64,000 nucleotides of DNA. Origin: DATFVA01 sp963743325. GTDB taxonomy: Bacteria > Bacteroidota > Ignavibacteria > Ignavibacteriales > Ignavibacteriaceae. Made by a program: the position numbers and the translations under genes. Within the stretch, counting starts at the first letter, position 1. Each line of letters starts with the position of its first letter. Below are positions 45,017-55,405 of this stretch, one piece after another. Location of the stretch: contig CAVUOZ010000004.1 in the NCBI GenBank assembly GCA_963743325.1, positions 62,001 to 126,000 of the forward strand, read 5' to 3'. Under the pieces are notes generated by a model, which saw only the letters and a program-made list of their open reading frames with translations, was not told the DNA's origin and did not search any database.

Positions 45017-45931
45017 CTACTTGTAAAGTTTAATAGTATAATTAAATACAGCGGAGATTTTCCCGATACAATCAGATAATACGAATAAACTCTCCAGTCT
45101 TTTTTGTTTTGAAGGGAGATAAACAAAAATCATAATAAAATAAATTGAAAATTTTAATACAGCTTTACTTAAAAAAAACATTCTTCGAAGAAAATTATTT
45201 CCGTATAAATCAAGTTGTCTGAAAATAAATCCATTGCCGGATCGGAAATTTCTTTTTAAGAGATATTTTACGTTTCCGCGTGAATTTGGTACAAATTCCC
45301 AAATTACAGCCTCTTTGCAGCAGATTAACTTTGCACCTTTTATTAAAAGCCTTTCAAACATATTCGCATCTTCCCCCCCGATAATTCCGTATTTCAAATC
45401 AAATGGTTTTTCGAATGTTTTTATAGTCTCTGAACGGACGATGCAATTGCCGGTGAAGAAATACCTTGCTGCATTTCCTGTCTCCCCGTTTTCAGGAAAA
45501 AAGAACTCTCTTTTTCTTAAATATTCCGGAATGCCATCCTCATAGTATAAGTCCAATGCTCCGAATACAACATCAGAATCGTATTTCCGGATGCAGAGTA
45601 TCAAATTATTTAACCAGTTTTCATCAGCAAATTCATCATCATCAATAAATGCAATGAACTCTCCGCCAGCTTCTTCTACAGCCAGGTTTCTGGAAATGCT
45701 AAGATTTTTTAATGGCTGACAAAAATATTTGATATTAAGATTACTTCTCTCTTTTAGCTGTTCTATCAAATTTTCAGAACTTTTCATCGGGTCATTATCG
45801 ATTACTAAATATTCAATCGAATAAAACCTCGTGAATTTCTGGGAAATAAGACTATCAAATAACTTCTTTAAGAGCTCTAATCTTTTATAAGTCAGAATAC
45901 AAACAGAGCAAACAACTGAAGTCTTGTTCAT
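45017..45931 (-). CDS. Glycosyltransferase family 2
   Basis: A 304-residue GT2 enzyme with a C-terminal membrane-associated segment. CSVCILTYKRLELLKKLFDS is the nucleotide-binding start, YLVIDNDP follows, and AFIDDDEFADENWL gives the DxD metal site near residue 97. GGEDANMFERLL supplies the ED catalytic pair. A hydrophobic helix lies near residues 258-278 (AVLKFSIYFIMIFVYLP), suggesting membrane attachment. It is the first of the surface polysaccharide genes on the minus strand and is divergent from the gene at 46087. Sugar specificity unknown. Confidence 0.88.
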   Translation of the reverse strand: MNKTSVVCSVCILTYKRLELLKKLFDSLISQKFTRFYSIEYLVIDNDPMKSSENLIEQLKERSNLNIKYFCQPLKNLSISRNLAVEEAGGEFIAFIDDDEFADENWLNNLILCIRKYDSDVVFGALDLYYEDGIPEYLRKREFFFPENGETGNAARYFFTGNCIVRSETIKTFEKPFDLKYGIIGGEDANMFERLLIKGAKLICCKEAVIWEFVPNSRGNVKYLLKRNFRSGNGFIFRQLDLYGNNFLRRMFFLSKAVLKFSIYFIMIFVYLPSKQKRLESLFVLSDCIGKISAVFNYTIKLYK

Positions 45932-46086
45932 TTAAATTCTCAAATAAGTAATTTCCAATAATTAATTATGATGGCCACGATCATTTTTAGAATTTATTCT
46001 GCATCCTTTGATAAATTTAAGGAATAAATTCAACGGATTTTAATATATTTGAAAATCGGGCAATTTCAATAAAAAAAGCAAAGTAA

Positions 46087-47022
46087 TTGATAATTAATAA
46101 TAAAGAATATTCGAATATTAAATATTTATGCAGGAACTTTACCGGCAGTAAAAAAGAATTCGGATTCGAAGAATTATTAGAATATCCATACTACTCCTCG
46201 ATAATCGAAAATATTCACGATATACTCGGTAATGAATTTTATAAATATGAGTTTTTAATCTACTCCAAAGTCAATCAAAAAGCTGAAGCAAGTGATGATG
46301 TAATAATCCCCATGGATCGGAATCCACAATTAATTGTTTTTTATATTAGCGATGAAACAGGCTCAATACCCTTTAGACTTGCTGCTAAATGCAAAGCAGT
46401 ATTTAAAATATTATTACGGGGTCAATCTGAAGGAAATGTTTTTTACTTCCCGTTAGGCTATGCAAATGGTAAAGAACACGAGATCACACCTATTCTGGAA
46501 CGAAGGAATAATGTTTTTTTTATGGGACAGCTTAATAGAAGCCGGATCAAACTTTATAAAGAAATTGCTGGTTTAAGATATATTCCGGATAATATTCTCC
46601 TGACAATTAAACGGTTTTTACCTGCAGATCTCAGTTCTAAATTTAAAAACAGCAAAATTGGTTTTACATCAGCATTTAAATCGGGACTTGATAGCTCAGC
46701 TTATAATGAATTTCTTTATAATAGTAGAATTATAATTTGTCCCTACGGAGCTGTAACTCCGGAAACATTCAGACACTATGAGGCTATGCGCGCAGGCTGC
46801 ATCGTAATCACTCTTAAGATGCCCGAAGTACTGCCCTTCAATGGGGCACCGATAATACAATTAAATAACTGGGGTCAATTATGGTCAACCATACACGATT
46901 TATTGAACGATGAACCGCGGATGCAAAAAATACATCAGGAGACTCTATTGTGGTGGGAAAATGTCTGTTCTGAAAAAAGCGTTGCGGAATATGTGATAAA
47001 GAAAATAAAGAATTATGATTAA
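46087..47022 (+). CDS. Exostosin-like glycosyltransferase, putative
   Basis: A 311-residue soluble protein in the polysaccharide cluster, the only intact plus-strand gene there. The first possible start is TTG at 46087; no ATG precedes MDRNPQ about 75 residues in, and no clear ribosome site is seen, so the start is uncertain. The C-terminal half resembles exostosin-type or GT47-like transferases: NNVFFMGQLNRSRIKLYKEI, GFTSAFKSGLDSSAYNEFLY, IIICPYGAVTPETFRHYEAM and RAGCIVITL. That pattern (a surveillance of P-x-G then E-T-x-R and EAMRAGC) is common in GT-B donors' C-terminal domains. The 3' end overlaps the convergent O-antigen ligase-like gene by four bases. Confidence 0.65.
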   Translation: MIINNKEYSNIKYLCRNFTGSKKEFGFEELLEYPYYSSIIENIHDILGNEFYKYEFLIYSKVNQKAEASDDVIIPMDRNPQLIVFYISDETGSIPFRLAAKCKAVFKILLRGQSEGNVFYFPLGYANGKEHEITPILERRNNVFFMGQLNRSRIKLYKEIAGLRYIPDNILLTIKRFLPADLSSKFKNSKIGFTSAFKSGLDSSAYNEFLYNSRIIICPYGAVTPETFRHYEAMRAGCIVITLKMPEVLPFNGAPIIQLNNWGQLWSTIHDLLNDEPRMQKIHQETLLWWENVCSEKSVAEYVIKKIKNYD

Positions 47023-48293
47023 TCAATCTTAAAGTAAGTTTTGGAAACTGTTAGATAAAAATATATAAACACAAAGTTAGTAATACCCCGGGCTGTAAAT
47101 ATAGATGACTCAGTAAAATTAGCTACAATAATTGAAATTATTGTTATCAATGCCAGATTATTATAAGTACTTAGACTTCTTTTGAGGAACGTTAAAATAA
47201 GAAATAATAAAGATGACATACCTACGAGGCCTAACTGGAGAGCTAAATCGATAAATCCATTGTGAGACGTATTAACCTCGATATCCATCGCATTAAATAA
47301 TGCATTTACCTGTGGACTTCCCATAACCCAGTAAGTGGCATAACCAAATCCAAATAGAATGTGATCCTGAAACTGCTGCCACATATAAGCCCAGAAAACA
47401 GTACGTCCTGTAAAAGTTAAATCTTTTCCAAAACCGCTTGCAAAATTTGCAAAAAGTTCTTCTGCGTATATTGACATGACGATTGCCATTCCTACCAGAA
47501 AAAATACAATGGTAAGCAAAATGAATCTTCTTATTCTTAGCTTTTTAAATATTTTTTCGATTCCTGTAATAATAGATATGCCTGCTATAAGGAGTAAAAC
47601 TATTGCCGCTGTTGTACTGGTTGATCTTATTATCATCAAAATAGATAAGGCTAATATTAAATAGTTCCATATTTTTGATTTTTGAGATTTGGAAATTTCA
47701 TGGAACTGCAATGACAGCAGGAGACATAGATAAGCGGCTGCACCCAGACCATTTTTTTGGTATTCCAGTCCACGCCAGGAGTGGAATGCGGTATCAATTG
47801 CCTGGGGGACAAGCATCACGGATAAAATTGTTACCAGCACATAGGCAGAAATTATTACTCTTATAATTTTTATGAGTTTTTGATGCTCTATAAAAGTAAT
47901 TGATATCAGAATAACCAAAAACGTCACAAATAACTGGAAGGATCTTTTTATAGAAATTAAAGTATAATCAGACCATATTGCACTTAGAAGGCAAAATACT
48001 ATAAAAATACTAAGATACTTCTCTTTTTTTATAAAACTGAAAATCCTGTTGTAATTCTGAATTATTACAATAACAGCTGTTAAAAAAAGAAACGTATAGA
48101 GTATCTGGTTTACAGGATTGGATGCTTCTGTTTCATAATAGTCTGCGGATTTGACCTGCCAGGGAAGATTTGTCCCAAAGATTGAAAAGAAAAGCAGTAA
48201 AGAAAAACTTAATAATATTATTCTATTTCTTTCGAAAACAGAATCCCAGAAGCTGTTTGTTACTCTACTGGTATTTCCCGGCCGATTAAACAT
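47019..48293 (-). CDS. O-antigen ligase / polymerase (WaaL/Wzy-like) membrane protein
   Basis: A 424-residue polytopic membrane protein with about eleven hydrophobic helices. The Wzy_C / O-antigen ligase-type region is near residues 290-345, with GFGKDLTFTGRTVFWAYMWQ and ILFGFGYATYW before a periplasmic loop with NTSHNGFIDLALQLG (the conserved HNxxL motif of ligases). Such proteins either polymerise lipid-linked repeat units at the periplasmic face or attach glycan to lipid A or protein. With a Wzx-type flippase at 57178, a Wzy-dependent polymer is likely. It follows the glycosyltransferase at 48310 by 16 bases on the same strand. Confidence 0.88.
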   Translation of the reverse strand: MFNRPGNTSRVTNSFWDSVFERNRIILLSFSLLLFFSIFGTNLPWQVKSADYYETEASNPVNQILYTFLFLTAVIVIIQNYNRIFSFIKKEKYLSIFIVFCLLSAIWSDYTLISIKRSFQLFVTFLVILISITFIEHQKLIKIIRVIISAYVLVTILSVMLVPQAIDTAFHSWRGLEYQKNGLGAAAYLCLLLSLQFHEISKSQKSKIWNYLILALSILMIIRSTSTTAAIVLLLIAGISIITGIEKIFKKLRIRRFILLTIVFFLVGMAIVMSIYAEELFANFASGFGKDLTFTGRTVFWAYMWQQFQDHILFGFGYATYWVMGSPQVNALFNAMDIEVNTSHNGFIDLALQLGLVGMSSLLFLILTFLKRSLSTYNNLALITIISIIVANFTESSIFTARGITNFVFIYFYLTVSKTYFKID

Positions 48294-48309
48294 AAATTAA
48301 AAGCAAGTA

Positions 48310-49467
48310 TTAAAGTCTTTTTTCTTTCAGCAGCTTATTAATCTTTTCCTGAATTCTAATAATGTTTTTTTCATATGTAAATTGTCTCGCAAATTCACGG
48401 CGTTTAGTTATATGTTCAACAGAATTATAAAGATCCAATTTTTTTGAAACCTCATTTATTTTTCCCGCAATATCTTTATTTAAATTAAGCATAATCAGAA
48501 TATCTTCTGATATACCATCATAAGCACTGAAATAATTAGTTACTGTTGTCTTTCCTGTATATAAATACTCGAGCAGTTTATGACTGTTTGAGATACGTTC
48601 GGGATATTTGACCCAATCATAGCATGTGAAAAAAATATCAAAGGATTCAAGAGTATTTAAAAGATTCTGCTGCTTCATGATTCCATGAAAATAAACATTT
48701 TTTAGAGATGAAAGCTTATTGTAAAAATCAGATTTTATTGTGTTACCAATATTTGAATCTCCGACTGGTCCAATTATATGAAAATCACAATTCTCATTTA
48801 ATAGAATAATATTTAGAAAATTCTCCTGGTCAATGTATTTAAGATAAATGTTTCCTATATACGCAATGTTAACCTTACCTTTATTGATTTCTAATTGTCC
48901 ATCTTCACCGGATCCGGGAACAGGTAAGGATATTGCATGATTAATATTTATTTTTTCAGTGACTGAAATAATATTATTAAGTATTTCATTGGAAACAGAA
49001 AATATTATATCAGCACTATCGGCTATCTTTATCTTAAATTTATTATAACCGGCAATAAAATCCACAGGTTGAAATATCTTAATTTTTGAATTAAAGAGAT
49101 TGAGGTTAAAAAATCGTATCTGGTCAAATGTCCAGACAACATCAATTTTCCCAATCCTGCTTTTTATAATTTTGGATATTAAAAAATTTACCGGCCAAAG
49201 TAAAAATGGCGGAAATTTGCTTAATCCATAATAGATATGACGGTACTCAATGACGTTAATATTTTCGGAAATGGATTTTATCGAAATTAATTTTTTAAGT
49301 CTTCTGCTGCCGTACGAATTTAAAAACCATACCCTGTTTTTCTTCGCAAGTTCAATTGCATAATGATGTTTGGATAAATAAATTTCTCCCCAATCATCCG
49401 GTGAAATTATTAGAATGTTTTTATCAACAAATTCAAATGGAGTTAAAAGAGAATCTGACTTTTTCAA
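48310..49467 (-). CDS. Glycosyltransferase, GT-B fold
   Basis: A 385-residue protein with two Rossmann-type halves. ILIISPDDWGEIYLSKHHYA opens the N-terminal half, IDVVWTFDQIRFFNLNLF and DSADIIFSVSNEILNN fall in the middle, VNIAYIGNIYLKYIDQENFL begins the donor domain, and FDIFFTCYDWVKYPERISNS and HKLLEYLYTGKTTVTNYF form the sugar-nucleotide-binding part. This matches GT1/GT4-type transferases that build surface glycans. No signal peptide or strong membrane helix. It is between a GT39-type gene and the ligase-like gene on the same strand. Donor and acceptor unknown. Confidence 0.82.
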   Translation of the reverse strand: MKKSDSLLTPFEFVDKNILIISPDDWGEIYLSKHHYAIELAKKNRVWFLNSYGSRRLKKLISIKSISENINVIEYRHIYYGLSKFPPFLLWPVNFLISKIIKSRIGKIDVVWTFDQIRFFNLNLFNSKIKIFQPVDFIAGYNKFKIKIADSADIIFSVSNEILNNIISVTEKININHAISLPVPGSGEDGQLEINKGKVNIAYIGNIYLKYIDQENFLNIILLNENCDFHIIGPVGDSNIGNTIKSDFYNKLSSLKNVYFHGIMKQQNLLNTLESFDIFFTCYDWVKYPERISNSHKLLEYLYTGKTTVTNYFSAYDGISEDILIMLNLNKDIAGKINEVSKKLDLYNSVEHITKRREFARQFTYEKNIIRIQEKINKLLKEKRL

Positions 49468-49566
49468 GTAATTTCATTTTAGTTAATTATTATGAATTAT
49501 TGCGATTTCCTGTTCATTAAAAATGAAGCAGTATGAAAATTTCGAATTAAAATTTTCATAATAAAT

Positions 49567-50985
49567 TTAACCTGCTTTACTCCTTCTTCTTATTAAATAT
49601 TCCCAAATATAATTTATACCGAAACTACAAAAAATTATATAAAAAGGAATAGCAGGCATTTTAAATCTTGCAAGCCCTCCTGCACCTGCGATAAGAATAA
49701 AATAGGCCGCTACAACAAAACACATTATGAGAAAAGACTTATTGGGTAAAGTTTTTAATCTTAAAAATCCAATCAGGAAACAGGAGTAAATACATAACAT
49801 ATAAAAAAGAATTATGACGCCAATTACTACTGATCCTAATTCTTTCTTTAAAAAGAAATCTTTTACTAAATCGATAAAATTGGTTTCCGATTTTATATCG
49901 ACTGCTGTTGGTTTTTCTGTTATATGCAAATTACGTGCAAATACTGTAGTGCCGATATTAAAAAATGTGTTAATGATTCCCAGGAAATAATGCTTTGTAA
50001 AAAGTACGGGTTCTCTTTTGATATACTTGACTGCCACCTTTTGCCAGTATTCAGTCTTGTTATAATCGTGTTGTAAAGCCAGACTATCCCAGTAATCCTG
50101 CGGGACTTTTTTCATAAAAGGTAATTTCCCTTCCGCCTTCATAAGACTGTCTGCTTCTGCCCTCAAATTGTCATCTACCTCATAATTATTACTGTTATTT
50201 CTTGTTTCCATTTCAACCGGAACTATATTCAGCACCAGAAGATTATATTCGCCTGAGTTTGATAAAAGAGGAGTATGATAAATTATTTCATTACGGACAA
50301 GCCAGGGACTAATGGTGATAATATAAACCGCAGCATATACCAGGCTATATTTTACTCCCTTAAATAAATTTGACCGGTTATTAATCAATAGAAATACCGC
50401 AACAATAAAAGGGACAAATAAAACTGCAGGCTTAACCAGGGCCGACAATCCCAGGAATAAAGCAGAGAAACCCAGGTTAAGAATTTTGCTCCGGTCGTTA
50501 AAAAAATATCTGGATAGAAAATTCAGGCTGAGTACAAGGAGCGCAACAAATATTGAATCGCTGTACATCGAGAGCGAATATAGTATCAGGTGAGGCTGTA
50601 TTGCGTACAGTATTCCGGAAATCAAACCTATCTTTTGACCAAAACCCCGCGAGAATGTCATGAATATAAGTGCGGCTGAAAAGGAATCAATTATGATTTG
50701 TCCAAGCAGCACTAACCACGGCAAGTATCCGAATAGAAAATAAATTATTGCAATATATATCGGGTAGCCGGGAGTTCGTATAATAACGGGAGGGAGATCA
50801 GGCTTGTAAGAAAAAATATGATATTCTATCATATTTTTTGCCAGGCGATCATATGTAAATTGATCTGTTCCTTTTAGCAGGATCTCCGAATGAACCATCT
50901 CCTGGTTCCATGAACCCTGTATTAAGAAAAATATTAGTCTTAATGATAACGCAAGTGCAAAAACATATAAGATTTTTTTGTTCAT
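49567..50985 (-). CDS. GT39/ArnT-like membrane glycosyltransferase
   Basis: A 472-residue integral membrane protein with about ten helices and a long periplasmic loop (about residues 245-325). The first loop has KGTDQFTYDRLAKNMIEYHI, where the aspartate matches the catalytic Asp of the PMT/ArnT family; PVIIRTPGYPIYIAIIYFLF and then SDSIFVALLVLSLNFLSRYF follow. These enzymes take a sugar from a polyprenyl-phosphate donor and transfer it outside the membrane, to lipid A, protein or glycan. A polyprenyl-phosphopentose made by the UbiA/HAD pair at 36-37.5 kb could be such a donor; that link is inference only. Upstream is a 590-base gap. Confidence 0.85.
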   Translation of the reverse strand: MNKKILYVFALALSLRLIFFLIQGSWNQEMVHSEILLKGTDQFTYDRLAKNMIEYHIFSYKPDLPPVIIRTPGYPIYIAIIYFLFGYLPWLVLLGQIIIDSFSAALIFMTFSRGFGQKIGLISGILYAIQPHLILYSLSMYSDSIFVALLVLSLNFLSRYFFNDRSKILNLGFSALFLGLSALVKPAVLFVPFIVAVFLLINNRSNLFKGVKYSLVYAAVYIITISPWLVRNEIIYHTPLLSNSGEYNLLVLNIVPVEMETRNNSNNYEVDDNLRAEADSLMKAEGKLPFMKKVPQDYWDSLALQHDYNKTEYWQKVAVKYIKREPVLFTKHYFLGIINTFFNIGTTVFARNLHITEKPTAVDIKSETNFIDLVKDFFLKKELGSVVIGVIILFYMLCIYSCFLIGFLRLKTLPNKSFLIMCFVVAAYFILIAGAGGLARFKMPAIPFYIIFCSFGINYIWEYLIRRRSKAG

Positions 50986-51574
50986 TTTTATGACTGTACT
51001 TTGTGACTCTAAGAGTCAATTATAAAAACCATTAATTAGTATCAGAAATATTATACTTAGCGATATGTCCTCTCTCATTCAGAAGGAGTATTCACAAGTA
51101 AATGAGTATTTTTTCATGCAAATTATTCCTGTTTGTTGCAATAATTATTCCCGGTAAAATTTGCAATATTCTTTATGCCTGATTGGGGTATTTTTACCAT
51201 TATTGATATAAGTTATGAATAAATTATTTTGAATTAATTTGAGAAACTGGTTTATATCAGGAACGGGATTATATCAAAATTATCACATATTCTTTAATTT
51301 TAAGAATATTAGCTCAAAACGCTGAAAAACAACAATCTAAGAATGGTACAAGTTTACCAATTTTTAGTCTTATAAAGTATTCAATATTCGGGGAAATCAT
51401 AAAATCATGTCTCTTTTCAAAAGATTTATATGGAATAATATTTGTACTTTTTATATATTTATCCAGGCTTCTTTTAAAAGGGCTTTAAGTTATTATTATT
51501 ATAAAACTATGCTGAAATAGAGTTTTTTTCCAGTCAAGTATGGGATAATTTAATTTTACCGGAGATTAAATAAG
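50986..51574. other. Intergenic region between divergent genes
   Basis: About 590 bases, strongly AT-rich. TGGAATAATATTTGT at 51431 has -24/-12-like spacing but lacks the C of TGGCA. No coding frame, RNA gene or terminator was recognised. Confidence 0.4.
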
Positions 51575-54145
51575 ATGCGAAATTTATACCAATTTTTTAT
51601 AAATCTGTTAGCTCTGACTTTTATTCTGTCTTCTGTATCTTTCACTCAGGATGTTTCCGCCTGGGCATATAGAGTCCCGATTACAGTTTCCAATCCTTCG
51701 GGAGTAGTACAGTGGAATTTCCAGGTAAAAATTGAACTTACCAGCGCACAATCCGGTGTATTCTCAGCCGCCCAAAGTGATGGCAGCGATGTAAGGGTTA
51801 CTTCCGGCGACCAGTTGACCTTCATCCCATTCTGGATAGAAAATTGGAACCAGAACGGAGAGCAGGCAACAGTCTGGGTAAAGATTCCAAAGCTAGATGC
51901 TTCCGGCACTACTATTTATTTATATTACGACAATCCAGCAGAACCCGATAATACCACCTGCTCCTTATGACGTACCTCCTACAGGACCATTCACACGTGT
52001 TGAGGGTAATCCAATTGATCCTATTGGATCCTGATGATGGTGGTGATTTACTTGCCGAAAATATAGTTTATGACGCCGTTACTAATCATTACTGGATGGT
52101 AGTTGCAAGTTATCGAACTGGACAATTTGGAATTGCTTTACTATGGTCTGATAATCCGGTTGACCCAACTCAGTGGACCTTTTCCGGATACATTAATATA
52201 GGTACTCAAAATGAGTGTGGTTCATTTGCACCCCGTATAGTCAAAGATGGTACTTATTGGTATATTTTTTATTCAGATTGGTCTAACCCGTGTGATAGCG
52301 CTCATAGTATTTATTTTATTAAGTCAACCGATGATTCATTTGTGTCATATGGTAGTCCAGTCAAAGTGTTATCCCCGACTCAAATTTGGGAAGACTGGAG
52401 AGTAGATGAGCCATATGTGTTTAAACATCCAGACGACGGAGGACAATATGCAAATAAATGGATTATTATCTACATGGGTGATAAAAACCACCTCATTCCT
52501 ATCAACAGAGAACAGATTGGATTTGCTTATGCCGATAACATTGAAGGTCCTTATACAAAGTTCCCTGGTAATCCTTGCATTGGCTTTTCTACACCAAATC
52601 CTACAACACTATGATGGAGGTACAATAGCAGATCCCTGGGTTTATGAATTCAATGGAACATATTATATTGGTTATGCTGCCAGTCCAATCATATTGCAAA
52701 TTGGCAAACAGCACTTGCTACGACAACTGATTGGACATACATTTCACAAAAAAAGGATTACTTTTTACAGTTTCCCCTTCAGGCTGGGATGATTATAATG
52801 CATTTCGTGGAGCAGTTTATCGTTATAATAATACATATATACTTACTTACACCAGTGATGCATATCAAATGGGAATTGCAACTCAACCAGCTAGTTATTA
52901 GTTCCAGCAAACTTAATTAATAACCCCGATGCAGTATTTGATTTTTATGATGATTTTAATGGAACTAATTTAGATCTTAGCAAATGGACAATAGCGGATG
53001 GTAGTTCGATAATCTTTCTGTTGGCAATGGATTACTTACTTTACGTGGTGGGTGGTACAGGAGGTGCTGCGAATCTTAATGCAAAATTGGTAGGTAATAA
53101 AAGTTTAAGTATAAATTATGTGGTTGAAACACGTGGAAGTCATCCTCAGGCTGGTGGATCGCTAGGAAATACTGTTGAGACTGGTTTTTCTTTAGGGATA
53201 TAGATAATAGCTCTTCGGCTTGGAGATAATGTAAATGATCCTGGTATTAGCTAGACCTATTAACTGGAGTGTAGCCGTCACAGATAAACTTTCCTCGAAT
53301 GCCATCACTTGGGATACAAATGAATCAAACTGATGATAACAATTCACATATTTTTCGTGTTTACAGAGATAATCTAACTACAGCAGGTTTCCAGATTGAT
53401 GAAAATCCCAATTGAAACCATGTAGTCCAACTTATTTTCCGACTAATTATTTAAGACCCTTATCTTGTTTCATATTCTCCGGGCTTCGGCAGTTCAAATG
53501 AGTTTGTCGTTGACTTGGTTCGGGTTAGAAAATGGCTTGGTGATGATCAACCTATCGCTACGCCTGGCGTGCCGGAGAATAATCCTCTTCCTGTTGAACT
53601 TTCGAGCTTTACCGCAAAGGTTAAGGGTAGTGATGTTCTCCTGGATTGGAGAACCGAAACTGAAGTAAGCAATTACGGATTTGAAGTGCAGAGGAAAGCC
53701 ACAGATGACTGGGAGAAAATTGGTTTTGTGGAAGGGCACGGCAATACTAATTCTCCTAAAGAATATTCATTTAAGGATAGTGAACCAGCCGGCGGCACAG
53801 CATTTCAATACAGGCTCAAACAAATTGATACTGACGGTAAATTTTCATATTCAAATATTGTAGATGTATCATTGATCCCTTATCAATATGCATTATATCA
53901 GAACTATCCTAATCCGTTCAACCCGGGCACGACAATTAAATTCAGTTTGGAGCAGGATAGTCCGGTAAACATCAGCCTGTTCTCCGTACTTGGAGAGAAG
54001 AATAACGACAATAGTTAACGAACAGTACAAAGCGGGTATCCACCAGGTTGAATTCGATGGCTCTAATTTATCAAGCGGAGTGTACTTCTATCGTATTCAG
54101 GCGGGTGATTTTGTCAGTACAAAGAAATTAATGCTTTTGAAATAA
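51575..54145 (+). pseudogene. Decayed T9SS surface protein (DUF2341 + glycosidase-like + T9SS domain)
   Basis: One ancestral gene of about 850 codons split by many frame changes. Frame pieces in order: a signal peptide and DUF2341 domain (WAYRVPITVSNPSGVVQWNF, YLYYDNPAEPD); a linker in another frame (PPAPYDVPPTGPFTRVEGNP); a five-bladed GH43-like propeller (DDGGDLLAENIVYD, SGYINIGTQNECGSFAPRIV, DPWVYEFNGTYYIGYA); a lectin-like part (FDFYDDFNGTNLDLSKW); LPVELSSFTAKVKGSDVLLD; and a T9SS type A domain (NYPNPFNPGTTIKF) whose last part (QVEFDGSNLSSGVYFYRIQA, KKLMLLK) is again in another frame. Shifts are visible near 51950, 52027, 52600, 52680, 52775, 53010 and 54000, with stops between. It cannot make a full protein. 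Confidence 0.85.
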
Positions 54146-54218
54146 ACAGTGGGAGAAATACATTTTAAGAAGCAGGGAAGTCGTATTGAAAAGATACTAA
54201 AATATTAATTTTCTAATT

Positions 54219-55382
54219 TTAATTGATCAAGGTTTCGCAAAAATATTTTATTCTTTTCAATACTGCTTCCTGGTTATAATACAATTCCATAGCCTTCCGG
54301 TTTACTAAAATCTCTTCACCGGTTAATTTAATCAGGGAAGCAACTGATTTTCCTTTCAAATCTTTCTGAACAGAAAAAACTTTTACACCAATATCATTGA
54401 AGTGTGCATAGGCCAGACTATTTTCATTTAAGAATACTTTTGCTCCAAGCCACAAAACCATTATTATATTTCCCAGTCCCTGCTGCCTGGTATGGTTCAT
54501 TACCGCAGCGGAGCAGCTCTTCACAATTTCAGTGTATTTTTCCTTTTCAATAAAGGATGTCAGGGGAACAAAATTATCCCCGAATAATTTTTTGCCGCAG
54601 CTAATGAGCTCGGTCAAATACTCCTTACTGCCGCCATAGCTTAATGGTAAAATTAACTTCCTTTTACCAAGATCATAATTCTTTAGGAGATCGAAAGCTG
54701 TAAAATGATTGTTGGTGGGATTTGCCGAATTCCCGATTAAAATATTATCTCCCGTTATGAATTTATCATCAACCCTGTTGTTGAAGAACTGCTCAAAACT
54801 TCCATAATTAAATGGCAGAAAAGAAGCTTTCAGTTTTAACAGGCTTTTTACTAATTTTTCTTCTTTAGGCAATACTGTGGTGAAATAACTGAATTTATTC
54901 AGTGCAGATAATACGGGTGAGTATTTCTTTTTATCGTTAAAACGTTTGACATATTTGTTAATTCCGGTCTGACGTATTAAATATGTAAATATATTTTTAC
55001 TGGATATTTTATAAAGAACATTTAATGTCTTTTTGTCATATAGATCAAACTGCCGGCTGCTTAGCAGCGGGTAAAAATCACCACCCCAGATCATCCAGAC
55101 ACATTTGACTTCATCAGGAACAATTTTAAGGATTTCGATTTTAGGATTATTTAAATAGTGAAAAATAATCGCATTATATTTTCTGAAATCTCCGATTTCA
55201 TTTAAATATTCCCGTGATCCATATACAGCCGATTTAATCCTATCAACTGATTTTACATATTTAATTTTATCTGTATCGGAAAAAAGTCCAATTAAAAATT
55301 TACTCTGGTTCGGGGCAGCCTTATCAAACAACTCAATAGTAGCATCAACGAATTTTTCATCATCAAAGAGATGTAACAGCAT
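54219..55382 (-). CDS. WecF-type (GT56) 4-acetamido-4,6-dideoxyhexose transferase
   Basis: A 387-residue glycosyltransferase of family GT56, whose known member WecF moves Fuc4NAc from its dTDP donor onto a lipid-linked acceptor in enterobacterial common antigen synthesis. Family blocks: CVWMIWGGDFYP, ILIGNSANPTNNHFTAFDLL, KLILPLSYGGSKEYL and NHTRQQGLGNIIMVLWLGAK. It lies on the same strand as, and 23 bases after, a PglD/NeuD-type acetyltransferase, which itself overlaps a VioA-like aminotransferase. The three form a coherent set for making and attaching a 4-acetamido-4,6-dideoxy sugar (Qui4NAc or Fuc4NAc). Confidence 0.88.
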   Translation of the reverse strand: MLLHLFDDEKFVDATIELFDKAAPNQSKFLIGLFSDTDKIKYVKSVDRIKSAVYGSREYLNEIGDFRKYNAIIFHYLNNPKIEILKIVPDEVKCVWMIWGGDFYPLLSSRQFDLYDKKTLNVLYKISSKNIFTYLIRQTGINKYVKRFNDKKKYSPVLSALNKFSYFTTVLPKEEKLVKSLLKLKASFLPFNYGSFEQFFNNRVDDKFITGDNILIGNSANPTNNHFTAFDLLKNYDLGKRKLILPLSYGGSKEYLTELISCGKKLFGDNFVPLTSFIEKEKYTEIVKSCSAAVMNHTRQQGLGNIIMVLWLGAKVFLNENSLAYAHFNDIGVKVFSVQKDLKGKSVASLIKLTGEEILVNRKAMELYYNQEAVLKRIKYFCETLIN

Positions 55383-55405
55383 AAAAACTTATAGAAAATA
55401 ATATA

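Noticed and set aside
51431..51445. Sigma-54-like promoter before the decayed gene at 51575
   Set aside because: It lacks the C of TGGCA, and there are no paired upstream sites; in AT-rich DNA this match is expected by chance.
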